Origin: Chitinophagaceae bacterium | GTDB lineage: Bacteria; Bacteroidota; Bacteroidia; Chitinophagales; Chitinophagaceae | Assembly: GCA_019454915.1 (NCBI GenBank) | Contig: JACFNM010000035.1 | Location: 10,445 to 19,033, forward strand | Length of the DNA stretch: 8,589 bases | Direction: 5' to 3' | Part shown: piece by piece, positions 1-6,118 of the stretch | How the letters are laid out: every line of letters starts with the position of its first letter | Position numbering within the stretch: position 1 is the first letter of the stretch | Made by a program: the position numbers and the translations under genes | The notes under the pieces: model-generated | Databases searched by the model: none | The model's input: the letters and a program-made list of their open reading frames with translations, nothing else | Told to the model about the DNA's origin: nothing

Positions 1-1
1 C

Positions 2-586
2 ACTTTCACCGAATGGATTCCGATCTCAAAATCGGCCACTGCCTATTTTAAAAGAATGGAGAAAAACTATATTTCGCAGGTGGAGGTGATGGCCAATATG
101 AGTTCTTTCGGTGACTACCTCATCTCCATAGTGATGATTGCCCTGTTGCCGGCTTTTTTTGAGGAAACTTTTTTCCGCGGAGGAATGCAGAATTTGTTGA
201 CCCGGATATTGAAAAAACCCGGTACGGCAATATGCATTACCAGTATCATTTTCAGTTTAGTTCATATTTCCTATTATGGATTTTTATCCCGGGTATGTCT
301 CGGCGTGGTACTGGGGCTGATCTTTTATTATGGCAAGAGCCTATGGCTTAGTATTATAGCTCACTTTTTTAATAATGCCATTGCCGTAACCCAGATGTAT
401 GTACTTATGAAACAGGGCAAATCAGTTAGAGAAGCCATGAATGATAATTATCCGATCTGGTGGGGGATGATTGCCGTTGTGGTATTATACGGCTTGTTTA
501 TTATCTTTAAAAAGTATTCTGCAAAAGCAGTCAAAGAGTTTACCGAGCCGGAGGACAGGGCTTTGGAGGAGAAGTGGATTGCGTGA
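2..586 (+). CDS. CPBP-family intramembrane metalloprotease, 5'-truncated by window edge
   Basis: The frame is open from base 2, so the true start lies upstream and about 194 C-terminal residues are visible. Counting from the internal Met codon at 56, the three CPBP (Abi/CAAX protease, Rce1-like) motifs appear in order. EExxxR is E36-E37...R41, in the segment FFEETFFRG. FxxxH is F66...H70. HxxxN is H103...N107. These glutamates and histidines form the active site of this family of multi-pass inner-membrane proteases. Hydrophobic segments surround all three motifs, and a last one (about residues 136-151) precedes a charged cytoplasmic-looking tail. Substrates of bacterial CPBP proteins are mostly unknown; some process prenylated or peptide substrates or act in bacteriocin immunity. 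The next gene on the same strand, cdsA, starts 123 bp on, so co-transcription is possible. The family call is firm; the substrate cannot be inferred. Confidence 0.88.
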   Translation, partial: TFTEWIPISKSATAYFKRMEKNYISQVEVMANMSSFGDYLISIVMIALLPAFFEETFFRGGMQNLLTRILKKPGTAICITSIIFSLVHISYYGFLSRVCLGVVLGLIFYYGKSLWLSIIAHFFNNAIAVTQMYVLMKQGKSVREAMNDNYPIWWGMIAVVVLYGLFIIFKKYSAKAVKEFTEPEDRALEEKWIA

Positions 587-588
587 AA

Positions 589-644
589 GAATTTGAAAAT
601 ATGAGAATTTGGGAATTTGAAAACGTGAGAGGATGAGCAATTTT
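589..644. repeat. Degenerate period-8 tandem repeat (GAATTTGA-like)
   Basis: Seven consecutive octamers can be laid out from 589: gaatttga, aaatatga, gaatttgg, gaatttga, aaacgtga, gaggatga and gcaatttt. GAATTTGAAAA occurs exactly at 589-599 and 613-623, with a shorter GAATTTG at 605-611. The tract fills much of the spacer between the CPBP gene stop and cdsA and shows no reading frame of note. Low-complexity intergenic tracts of this AATTTGAA type are, to my recollection, common in Chitinophagaceae-like genomes; their role is not known to me. Confidence 0.6.
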
Positions 645-695
645 GATTAGCTTTTGTATTCCGGTTATCGGAGTTACGGATTTACCGACATTTCT

Positions 696-701
696 AAAGG
701 G
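696..701 (+). promoter_or_regulatory. Ribosome binding site of cdsA
   Basis: AAAGGG lies 8 bases before the ATG at 710, and an in-frame TAA at 695-697 closes the frame just upstream. Together these fix the start at 710 or, less likely, at the second ATG at 716. This is the clearest purine-rich site in the window; most other genes here have weak or A-rich leaders. Confidence 0.5.
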
Positions 702-709
702 CACTAATA

Positions 710-1588
710 ATGGCGATGAACTGGCAGGTATTCAGGACCAGGGCGCTTACGGCGCTGATTTTTGTTTTGGTGATGCTGGGTGGACTATTATGGAACAGGT
801 GGAGTTTTTTTGTGTTATTCTCTGTTATCCATTGGGGTTGCTGGTTGGAGTACCAGCGTTTAATAAAGCGAATAATTCCGGGGTATAGTCAAATTTCCGC
901 CTTTCATAGCTATGGCGTCATATTAGCTGGCTGGTCGGTGATGTTCTTTTTCGCCGGTAGCAGTTATCATTGGGGGGATATATCGTTTCACGCCATAGGA
1001 TTGGCAGCCTGCCTGATTTTTGCTTTTGCACTGCCTTTGATGGAAGTGTTATTTTCAAAGTATGCGGGGTTGGCGAATATAAAATATTCGACACTTGGTT
1101 TGATCTATATTTCTTTAAGCTGGGCTTTATTGATTAACCTCCGGTCTATGGAAGAAATTCGTCAGATGGATAATGGAGTGCTTAAAGGAGGAGGCTGGCT
1201 GCTGCCGGTCATTATCATCGTTTCCCTGTGGATTAATGACACGATGGCCTACATTACCGGGTCTTTTATCGGTAAAACGCCTTTTACGAAAATATCTCCC
1301 AAAAAAACAATAGAAGGAACCATTGGCGGGATCGTATTATGTGTGTCAGTAATGGGGCTTTCGGCTTACTGGCTGCAGTTACCTGTGCTGCATGTGTGTA
1401 TGATAGCAGGCATAGCGGGTATCGTGGGCACCGCGGGCGATCTGCTGGAAAGCAAGATTAAACGTCTCGCGAGTGTTAAAGACAGCGGCGCCATCATGCC
1501 GGGTCACGGTGGTTTTTTGGATCGCTTTGATTCCCTGTTACTCACCGTTCCTGCAGTGTGGATGTATGTTGTCTTGTTTATGAAATGA
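710..1588 (+). CDS. cdsA: Phosphatidate cytidylyltransferase (CDP-diglyceride synthase)
   Basis: Condenses CTP with phosphatidic acid to give CDP-diacylglycerol, the common precursor of bacterial phospholipids, at the inner membrane. The 292-residue product has a usual length and is strongly hydrophobic, with about seven or eight likely membrane segments. The C-terminal CDP-alcohol signature is complete between S248 and D274: SKIKR, then KDSG, then the PGHGGFLDRFD block with its acidic metal-binding residues. The segment NDTMAYITG followed by GKTPFTKISPKKT is also typical of the family. The start is limited by the in-frame stop at 695-697 and supported by AAAGGG at 696-701. The gene follows a CPBP protease gene by 123 bp and precedes psd by 58 bp on the same strand, consistent with a phospholipid cluster. 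Phosphatidylserine synthase, needed between CdsA and Psd, is not in view. A 643-888 reading in another frame has no supporting features and is a shadow. Confidence 0.95.
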   Translation: MAMNWQVFRTRALTALIFVLVMLGGLLWNRWSFFVLFSVIHWGCWLEYQRLIKRIIPGYSQISAFHSYGVILAGWSVMFFFAGSSYHWGDISFHAIGLAACLIFAFALPLMEVLFSKYAGLANIKYSTLGLIYISLSWALLINLRSMEEIRQMDNGVLKGGGWLLPVIIIVSLWINDTMAYITGSFIGKTPFTKISPKKTIEGTIGGIVLCVSVMGLSAYWLQLPVLHVCMIAGIAGIVGTAGDLLESKIKRLASVKDSGAIMPGHGGFLDRFDSLLLTVPAVWMYVVLFMK

Positions 1589-1598
1589 ACGGGTAAAA

Positions 1599-1630
1599 TT
1601 TTGATGCTCCTTCTGCATTGATTACTTTTG
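1599..1630 (+). promoter_or_regulatory. Bacteroidetes-type promoter upstream of psd
   Basis: TTTTG at 1599-1603 and TACTTTTG at 1623-1630 are separated by 19 bp. This fits the Bacteroidetes housekeeping promoter (-33 TTTG or TTG, then TAnnTTTG at -7). Transcription would start near 1636-1638, giving a leader of about 10 A-rich bases before the ATG at 1647. The site lies in the 58-bp cdsA-psd gap, so psd may be transcribed separately as well as by read-through. It is the only site in the window with both elements clearly matching. Confidence 0.6.
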
Positions 1631-1646
1631 GAGTTAATAGAAAAAA

Positions 1647-2303
1647 ATGACAGTTCATAAAGAAGGATATCAGACTATTGCGTTGAGCGGGTTATTGTTT
1701 GTGATTATCAATCCGGTATTATTTTATTTGCTGCCCTATAGCGTCAATTGGATAGCATGGGTATTTTTTATACTTTCCTTTCTATTGTTTTTATTTATTA
1801 TTTCATTTTTTCGCGTGCCTGACCGGCAGAAGACGATTGATGCCTCCCGGATCATTGCACCCGCGGATGGAAAAGTGGTGGTGATTGAAGAAACGGTGGA
1901 TGAAGAGTATTTCCATGAGAAGCGTTTGCAGGTTTCGATATTTATGAGCCCGGCCAATGTTCATCAAAATCTGAATCCCATAGCGGGAGAAGTGGTGTAT
2001 AGTCAATATCATAAAGGGAAATACCTCGTTGCGTGGGATCCTAAATCATCTACCCACAATGAGCGACATTCTGTGGTTATTGCAGGTAAGAAAGGTGAAA
2101 TTCTGGTGAAGCAAATTGCCGGCGCGGTGGCAAGAAGAATTGTAAACTATCTCCAACCGGGGCAGCAGGTGGAGCAGGGCGGAGAATTAGGGTTTATTAA
2201 ATTCGGCAGCCGTGTAGACTTACTCCTTCCCGTTGGTACTCAGGTGGAAGTGAAATTGAACGAGATGGTAATAGGCGGCGTAACGGTGATTGCAAGCTGG
2301 TGA
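1647..2303 (+). CDS. psd: Phosphatidylserine decarboxylase, short pyruvoyl type (proenzyme)
   Basis: Decarboxylates phosphatidylserine to phosphatidylethanolamine at the membrane. The 218-residue length fits the short Psd class (TIGR00164-like) rather than the E. coli enzyme of about 320. Two hydrophobic segments (about residues 10-30 and 35-56) form an N-terminal anchor. The catalytic part shows APADGKV at 71-77, MSPANVH around H106, the STHNERHSV segment at 135-143 and QIAGAVARRI at 156-165. The self-cleavage site is FGS, with G187-S188 (codons 2205-2210). Cleavage there would leave a beta chain of about 187 residues and an alpha chain of 31 residues whose Ser188 becomes the pyruvoyl group. 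The short class often carries GS where E. coli has LGST, so the site is intact. The gene lies 58 bp after cdsA with its own likely promoter. It converges on the HAD gene with only 35 bp between stops and no clear terminator hairpin. An archaetidylserine role is unlikely in a bacterium. Confidence 0.93.
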   Translation: MTVHKEGYQTIALSGLLFVIINPVLFYLLPYSVNWIAWVFFILSFLLFLFIISFFRVPDRQKTIDASRIIAPADGKVVVIEETVDEEYFHEKRLQVSIFMSPANVHQNLNPIAGEVVYSQYHKGKYLVAWDPKSSTHNERHSVVIAGKKGEILVKQIAGAVARRIVNYLQPGQQVEQGGELGFIKFGSRVDLLLPVGTQVEVKLNEMVIGGVTVIASW

Positions 2304-2338
2304 AGATTTCATCTGCACGATTCGCGACGATAAGTATT

Positions 2339-3034
2339 TCAAAAAATATGCTCTAACTCCTTCAGGGAATTAACCGTAAAAGTTGGTTTCACCGGTGTAA
2401 CAGCGCCTATGTGATTAACGAATACCTGGTCCATACCCGCATTTTGAGCGCCTTTTATGTCTGCTTCTATATCATCGCCGAGCATGATGCTCTCTTTCAG
2501 ACTGGCGCCGGTTTTTTGCAGGGCAAAGTCGAATATTTCTTTATGCGGTTTCAGGCTGTTGCTGGCTTCCGAGGTGATCACGCATGGGAAGAATTCTTTG
2601 ATGCCGGAATAATGAAGTTTGGTATGCTGCACCGACTCAAACCCGTTGGTGATTAAATGCATGGCGTAGCCTTTTCCCCGGAGATATTCGAGTACTTCGA
2701 GGGTATCGGGAAACAATAATTTTCGGGTGGGCAGCTTATCCAGAAAAAAGGTGTCCATTTCTTCAGCTAACTTTTCATTTCCTATTTTGAAATCCAACAG
2801 GGTATTCCACATTCGCTTTTTTCTAAGTTCGGCTCTCTTGATGAAGCCTTTTCTATACCTGTCCCACAACCGGGTATTGTGATAAATATAGCGTTCATAA
2901 AACCGGGTAAAGTCATCTATTCCGTGAGAAGAAAGTTTAAGTTCGTGATAGACTTCTTCCAGCGTGAGCCTGGCATTCGCCTCAAAATCCCAAAGGGTAT
3001 GATCGAGGTCGAAGAAAAGATACTTATACGTCAT
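2339..3034 (-). CDS. HAD-superfamily hydrolase, YjjG-like pyrimidine nucleotidase
   Basis: A cytoplasmic HAD phosphatase of 231 residues. Motif I is FFDLDHTLWDF, with nucleophile D9 and acid/base D11. Motif II is the threonine in LITNGFE (T129). Motif III is the lysine in SLKPHKEIF (K162). Motif IV is GDDIEADI, with metal-binding D187/D188 and D192. A helical cap domain occupies roughly residues 18-100. The DHTLWDF start, the LITNGFE segment and the overall length best match the YjjG family (TIGR02254), whose E. coli member dephosphorylates non-canonical pyrimidine nucleotides and dUMP/dTMP. Nearby families such as beta-phosphoglucomutase or haloacid dehalogenase fit less well. Substrate assignment is by family only. 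The start ATG at 3034 follows closely on a -7-like element at 3051-3058. It is divergent from the SDR gene and convergent with psd. Confidence 0.85.
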   Translation of the reverse strand: MTYKYLFFDLDHTLWDFEANARLTLEEVYHELKLSSHGIDDFTRFYERYIYHNTRLWDRYRKGFIKRAELRKKRMWNTLLDFKIGNEKLAEEMDTFFLDKLPTRKLLFPDTLEVLEYLRGKGYAMHLITNGFESVQHTKLHYSGIKEFFPCVITSEASNSLKPHKEIFDFALQKTGASLKESIMLGDDIEADIKGAQNAGMDQVFVNHIGAVTPVKPTFTVNSLKELEHIF

Positions 3035-3050
3035 ATTGAATTCTACGCCG

Positions 3051-3058
3051 CAAAATTA
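3051..3058 (-). promoter_or_regulatory. Putative -7 element for the HAD gene
   Basis: Read on the minus strand, the site is TAATTTTG followed by C, an exact match to the Bacteroidetes -7 consensus TAnnTTTG. The predicted transcript start is around 3044, giving a leader of about 10 bases before the ATG at 3034. No TTG occurs at the right distance for a -33 box, so support rests on one element and its position. Confidence 0.4.
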
Positions 3059-3078
3059 TGGTATTTAAAAGAAGTATG

Positions 3079-3086
3079 TAGTTTTG
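3079..3086 (+). promoter_or_regulatory. Putative -7 element for the SDR gene
   Basis: TAGTTTTG matches TAnnTTTG exactly and would start transcription near 3092, about 60 bases before the ATG at 3151. A convincing -33 TTG is not visible 17-23 bp upstream. The element lies 20 bp from the opposing HAD -7 element, so the two promoters would overlap if both are real. Confidence 0.35.
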
Positions 3087-3150
3087 GCAATAGACAGGGT
3101 ATCAGGAACTGACAATGAAGGTGATTTTTTTAATGACTTTATAGACGAGC

Positions 3151-3855
3151 ATGATGAATATAGTAATTACGGGCGCTTCCAGGGGATTGGGTAAGGCAAT
3201 AGCGGAATTATTTGCGGCAAATGGATACAACCTGTATCTGACTTCAAGAAGTGCGGTTGCATTGTATAAAACCATGGAAAAGCTCACAACGCGATTTCCA
3301 GATGTGACCATCAAGGCAAAGCCTTTTGATTTGAGCGAACGGGAGCAGGTCCGGCAATTGGCTGAATGGATTTTAGGTTTGGATATCACGGTAGATATCC
3401 TCGTTAATAATGCGGGATCTTTTGAGCCCGGGAGTGTGTATAATGAACCTGAAGGAACGATGGAGAGCATGATGAATATTAATTTTTTCAGCGCCTATCA
3501 TTTAACCCGCGCTCTTATTCCGGAGATGATCAAACGAAAGAGCGGACATATTTTTAACATGTGCTCCATTGCCTCCTTCCAGGCATACAAAAATGGCGGC
3601 GCCTATAGCATTAGTAAATTTGCATTGGCGGGATTTTCAAAAAATTTACGGGAAGAGATGAAGCCTTTCGGCATAAAAGTTACTTCGGTATACCCGGGTG
3701 CGGCAAATACTGATTCCTGGGCAGGAAGCGGGATAGACCCCAAACGTATCATGGAGACCGCCGATATAGCGATGATGATTTTTTCTTCTTCCCAGCTTTC
3801 GGTGCAAGCCTGTGTGGAAGAAATTGTGCTCCGGCCGCAATTAGGAGATTTATAA
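3151..3855 (+). CDS. Short-chain dehydrogenase/reductase (classical SDR)
   Basis: A 234-residue NAD(P)-dependent oxidoreductase of the classical SDR type. The Rossmann cofactor motif TGxxxGxG is T7-G14 (TGASRGLG). The structural NNAG is residues 86-89. The catalytic set is S139, Y152 and K156 in YSISK, with the upstream asparagine of the tetrad in the segment around residues 109-111. The arginines at 11 and 33 could favour NADPH, which is an inference. The YPG segment at 181-183 and the following NTD are the usual post-catalytic loop. There is no signal peptide or membrane segment, so it is cytoplasmic. Substrate cannot be deduced; the overall look is that of general 3-oxoacyl-ACP reductase-like or sepiapterin-reductase-like SDRs. 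Two adjacent ATGs (3151 and 3154) are both possible starts. The gene is divergent from the HAD gene and stops 18 bp before the convergent 198-residue gene. Confidence 0.9.
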   Translation: MMNIVITGASRGLGKAIAELFAANGYNLYLTSRSAVALYKTMEKLTTRFPDVTIKAKPFDLSEREQVRQLAEWILGLDITVDILVNNAGSFEPGSVYNEPEGTMESMMNINFFSAYHLTRALIPEMIKRKSGHIFNMCSIASFQAYKNGGAYSISKFALAGFSKNLREEMKPFGIKVTSVYPGAANTDSWAGSGIDPKRIMETADIAMMIFSSSQLSVQACVEEIVLRPQLGDL

Positions 3856-3873
3856 CGTATTCTTACGGCTTAC

Positions 3874-4470
3874 TTATCTGACCTCATTCAGTAAATACCG
3901 GACAAAAGCATAGTTGTGCCCCTTTTTGAAGGGTGTTCGTCCTTTTAAGCTTAGCTCATAATTATGTGCCCGTATACTTTCATAGATGCGCTCATCCTCC
4001 ACAAACCCGGAATAGGAATGCAAAGGCATAAACGCGGCTAACTGCTCGTCTATTCCGGTGACGAACCGATAGCCGGGCTGGAAGAACAGACCGGGGGTCT
4101 TTTTCAATATCTCTCTTTTTGCTTTCTCATCAAGGTAGTCGCGGTGTACAAAAGCCATGCATTGTAATTCATCACCGTACCCGAAGTAATGGTTTTTGGG
4201 AGCTATATTGAATACTTCAGGAAACCAGATGCTGATGCGTACCGGCGAACGGTCGGTAGATGGGTAACAGGAAATGATCCAATACTCATTTTCATTTTCA
4301 ACAGGATTGGGAATAAAATGACTGATGTAATGTTTACATATTTTCGAGATGAGTGGCGCCTCTTTCAGCTGAAGTAATTTCTCCAGCCTTTTGGCATTCT
4401 TTTCCTTCACATCGAATGGCTTCAGCGAAGTGGTAGAAATGCCAAACCGGTAAGGAATAAAATGTTTCAT
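3874..4470 (-). CDS. Conserved-looking protein of unknown function, 198 residues
   Basis: I do not recognise this protein. It starts at the ATG at 4470, only 24 bp after the stop of the Gfo/Idh/MocA gene, so it is probably in the same transcript. It has no signal peptide, no transmembrane segment and no known catalytic motif that I can see. Composition is rich in aromatic residues (many Tyr, Phe, Trp and His) and in charged residues, typical of a folded soluble protein. Segments that look structured are NEYWIISCYPSTDRSPVRISIWFPEVF (about residues 61-87, beta-rich) and YGDELQCMAFVHRDYLDEKAKREI (about 98-121, strand then amphipathic helix). Three cysteines (45, 68, 104) do not form a metal-binding pattern. 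The C-terminus is basic (SLKGRTPFKKGHNYAFVRY). Coding use resembles its neighbours. It is real by length, start context and operon position; function is unknown. Confidence 0.75.
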   Translation of the reverse strand: MKHFIPYRFGISTTSLKPFDVKEKNAKRLEKLLQLKEAPLISKICKHYISHFIPNPVENENEYWIISCYPSTDRSPVRISIWFPEVFNIAPKNHYFGYGDELQCMAFVHRDYLDEKAKREILKKTPGLFFQPGYRFVTGIDEQLAAFMPLHSYSGFVEDERIYESIRAHNYELSLKGRTPFKKGHNYAFVRYLLNEVR

Positions 4471-4494
4471 GGATAATAAGCAGCGTTTCCCTCT

Positions 4495-5535
4495 CTACAT
4501 TTGAACGGACTTGTTTTCTTTTGCCGACTGGTACATCGCCAGTACAATACTCACAGCTTTACGGGCTTCCTCACCTTCTAATTCGAAGGGCTTCCCTGAC
4601 TCTACCGCCTCTATAAAAGCGGCTATATTCTTTGCATGTAGTTCAAAAGGTATAGAAGAGGGGTCAGATGCTCCTCCTCCGCTGCCGGATTCCGTTTTAA
4701 ACCGGTTACGGATAGCCTCGTCCTTTTCAGTCTCGTCGGCAAACTGCCATACTTTAACATTATTGTCGTCAAGAATGACAGTTCCTTTTGTCCCGGTAAC
4801 CATAATACTTCTGAGCTGTCCGGGGAAAGAAGCAGTGGAACCATAGATGGAGCCCAGCGCTCCATTTTTAAATTTTACAAGTGCCACAGCCGTGTCTTCA
4901 GCCTCAATTTGATGACCCAATGTAGCTGTATATGCGTTCAGGCTTTCAAGAGGCCCCATAATGTATTGCAGCATATCCACCATGTGAATGGATTGATTCA
5001 TCATAGCGCCGCCGCCATCTAACTCCAGTGTCCCCCGCCATTTATGCTGATAGTACTCGTCTGTTCTCCACCAGGGTACCGTTATGGACGCAAATGTTAG
5101 TGTTCCAAATCTTCCCTCGTCTAACGCTTCTTTCAATACCTGTACGACATCTGTGTAACGATAATTGAAAAATCCACCAAGACGTGTACCGGCTATTTTA
5201 TGAGCCTCGATCATCTTATCAATTCGCTCCAGCGTAATTTCTAATGGCTTCTCGCACAGAACATGTTTACCTTGTCGGGCAGCTTCAATGGAGGGGTCCA
5301 TGTGAAGCCCGCTGGGAGTGGCGATCGTTACGATATCAATCTCCGGGTCTTTCAGTAAAGTTTGATAATCGGGGTATTCTTTGCATTGGTACTTCTCTGC
5401 CAGTGCTGCGGCTCTGCCCGAACCCGCACCGCAGATGGCTGTCAACTTTGCGTTAGGCAGATGTTGAATGGACTTCGCATGGAAATCTGCTACCATTCCG
5501 GCTCCTATAATTCCAAAATTCCATATTTTCATCAT
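4495..5535 (-). CDS. Gfo/Idh/MocA-family NAD(P)-dependent oxidoreductase
   Basis: A 346-residue enzyme of the glucose-fructose oxidoreductase / inositol dehydrogenase / MocA family. The N-terminal Rossmann fold shows GIIGAGMVA, with GxGxxA at G11-A16. The family-defining EKP is at E95-K96-P97 (CEKPLEI), whose lysine is catalytic in characterised members. The second, beta-rich domain carries GGGAMMNQSIHMVDM, with H184 and D187 in the usual substrate-binding positions. The glycine often found two residues before this His is Ser182. Members usually oxidise or reduce sugars, inositols or their derivatives. The substrate is not determinable here, and no sugar kinase, transporter or glycosidase gene adjoins to narrow it. 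No Tat signal is present, so it should be cytoplasmic. Two ATGs (5535 and 5532) are possible; AGGG just upstream suits the second slightly better. It lies 45 bp after the lipoprotein gene and 24 bp before the 198-residue gene. Confidence 0.92.
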   Translation of the reverse strand: MMKIWNFGIIGAGMVADFHAKSIQHLPNAKLTAICGAGSGRAAALAEKYQCKEYPDYQTLLKDPEIDIVTIATPSGLHMDPSIEAARQGKHVLCEKPLEITLERIDKMIEAHKIAGTRLGGFFNYRYTDVVQVLKEALDEGRFGTLTFASITVPWWRTDEYYQHKWRGTLELDGGGAMMNQSIHMVDMLQYIMGPLESLNAYTATLGHQIEAEDTAVALVKFKNGALGSIYGSTASFPGQLRSIMVTGTKGTVILDDNNVKVWQFADETEKDEAIRNRFKTESGSGGGASDPSSIPFELHAKNIAAFIEAVESGKPFELEGEEARKAVSIVLAMYQSAKENKSVQM

Positions 5536-5554
5536 GATCCCTAAAATGTAAAAC

Positions 5555-5578
5555 GATTATTTGAAGATTTGACGATAA
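5555..5578. repeat. Short period-8 repeat tract in the lipoprotein-Gfo gap
   Basis: Three octamers run in phase from 5555: gattattt, gaagattt and gacgataa. They resemble the degenerate octamer tract at 589-644 and lie in the 45-bp gap between the lipoprotein stop and the Gfo/Idh/MocA start. A 7-bp inverted repeat (5553-5559 with 5582-5588) encloses the tract with a 22-base loop. It is too weak to call a terminator. Confidence 0.35.
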
Positions 5579-5580
5579 GG

Positions 5581-6081
5581 TTAATCGTGCATTTCTTTAT
5601 AGGTTTCGTAACTGCTTTTTGAATAAACCCCGGGCGTTGCGTGGCTTCCCACCGGAAAGTCTAAATTAACATAATTTACATTTGCCAGTGTAGTGAGATT
5701 CACCACTACGGTGGCAATATATTCCGCTGCACCGAAAGACCCCATATCGTTGGTAAAATTAAACGCGCTGTCAATATGCGTATATACGGTGTCCCCTGAC
5801 CGTTTCACAAATTCAAGCCGGATGGTTGGGTAGATGGTGTTGATACCGTTGATGATACTTTGCGGGTTGTCTATGCCCGTTGTATCTTCGTAGACCCTTG
5901 TTTTTTCCTTCTGTTCAATGTTCACCGTCCAGAAAAGAATGGTATCCGGCTGTTCCACAATGGTCTCCATTTCGGGGAAGTCGGTATTATGATCGGTGTC
6001 AATCTGCTTGTCTGGAGAGCCACATGACAAAAAAAACATTGCTCCCAGGAAGACCAGCGTGATGATGGGGATAAATTTCAT
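5581..6081 (-). CDS. Small putative lipoprotein, GerMN-like C-terminal segment (tentative)
   Basis: A 166-residue secreted protein. Residues 1-19 form a signal peptide (Lys2, then a hydrophobic stretch) ending in FFLSC, with Cys20 as the likely lipidated residue. The lipobox is acceptable, though Phe at -3 is not the commonest. After a charged, Asp/Glu-rich linker (about 21-45) comes a compact domain with alternating hydrophobic residues. The segment at 111-142 (GSFGAAEYIATVVVNLT, then ANVNYVNLDF) recalls the GerMN fold, in which a GS(A)GA... helix is followed by a 'TLT...V..V.F' strand. I cannot run a profile search, so this is only a resemblance. It starts 37 bp after the feoB stop on the same strand, so co-transcription with feoB is likely. 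That does not prove a role in iron uptake. It would sit on the periplasmic face of the inner or outer membrane. Function is unknown. Confidence 0.72.
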   Translation of the reverse strand: MKFIPIITLVFLGAMFFLSCGSPDKQIDTDHNTDFPEMETIVEQPDTILFWTVNIEQKEKTRVYEDTTGIDNPQSIINGINTIYPTIRLEFVKRSGDTVYTHIDSAFNFTNDMGSFGAAEYIATVVVNLTTLANVNYVNLDFPVGSHATPGVYSKSSYETYKEMHD

Positions 6082-6118
6082 GCTGCCAAGTTACTAAATA
6101 GGCTACAGGCGGTCAATT

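Noticed and set aside
648..656. TAGCTTTTG as a -7 element for cdsA
   Set aside because: It is one base too long for TAnnTTTG, and the nearest TTTG upstream (616-619) is 28 bp away, outside the usual 17-23 bp.
643..888. 81-codon + strand frame overlapping the start of cdsA
   Set aside because: It lies in another frame over a confident cdsA N-terminus, has no recognisable domain and looks like a shadow frame.
2318..2352. Terminator between convergent psd and the HAD gene
   Set aside because: TCGCGA is a 6-base palindrome and GTATTT/AAATAT pairs for about five bases, but neither makes a stable hairpin with a U-tract.
3115..3144. Nine-codon frame before the SDR gene as a leader peptide
   Set aside because: It is very short, with no run of regulatory codons and no attenuator-like hairpins nearby.
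1..3855. Defence or mobile-element system built around the CPBP protease
   Set aside because: The neighbours are phospholipid and general metabolic genes, with no toxin, nuclease, transposase, integrase or att-like repeat.
5553..5588. Inverted repeat ACGATTA/TAATCGT as a terminator after the lipoprotein gene
   Set aside because: The stem is only 7 bp and AT-rich, with a 22-base loop, and the following U-run is interrupted. It is too weak to call.
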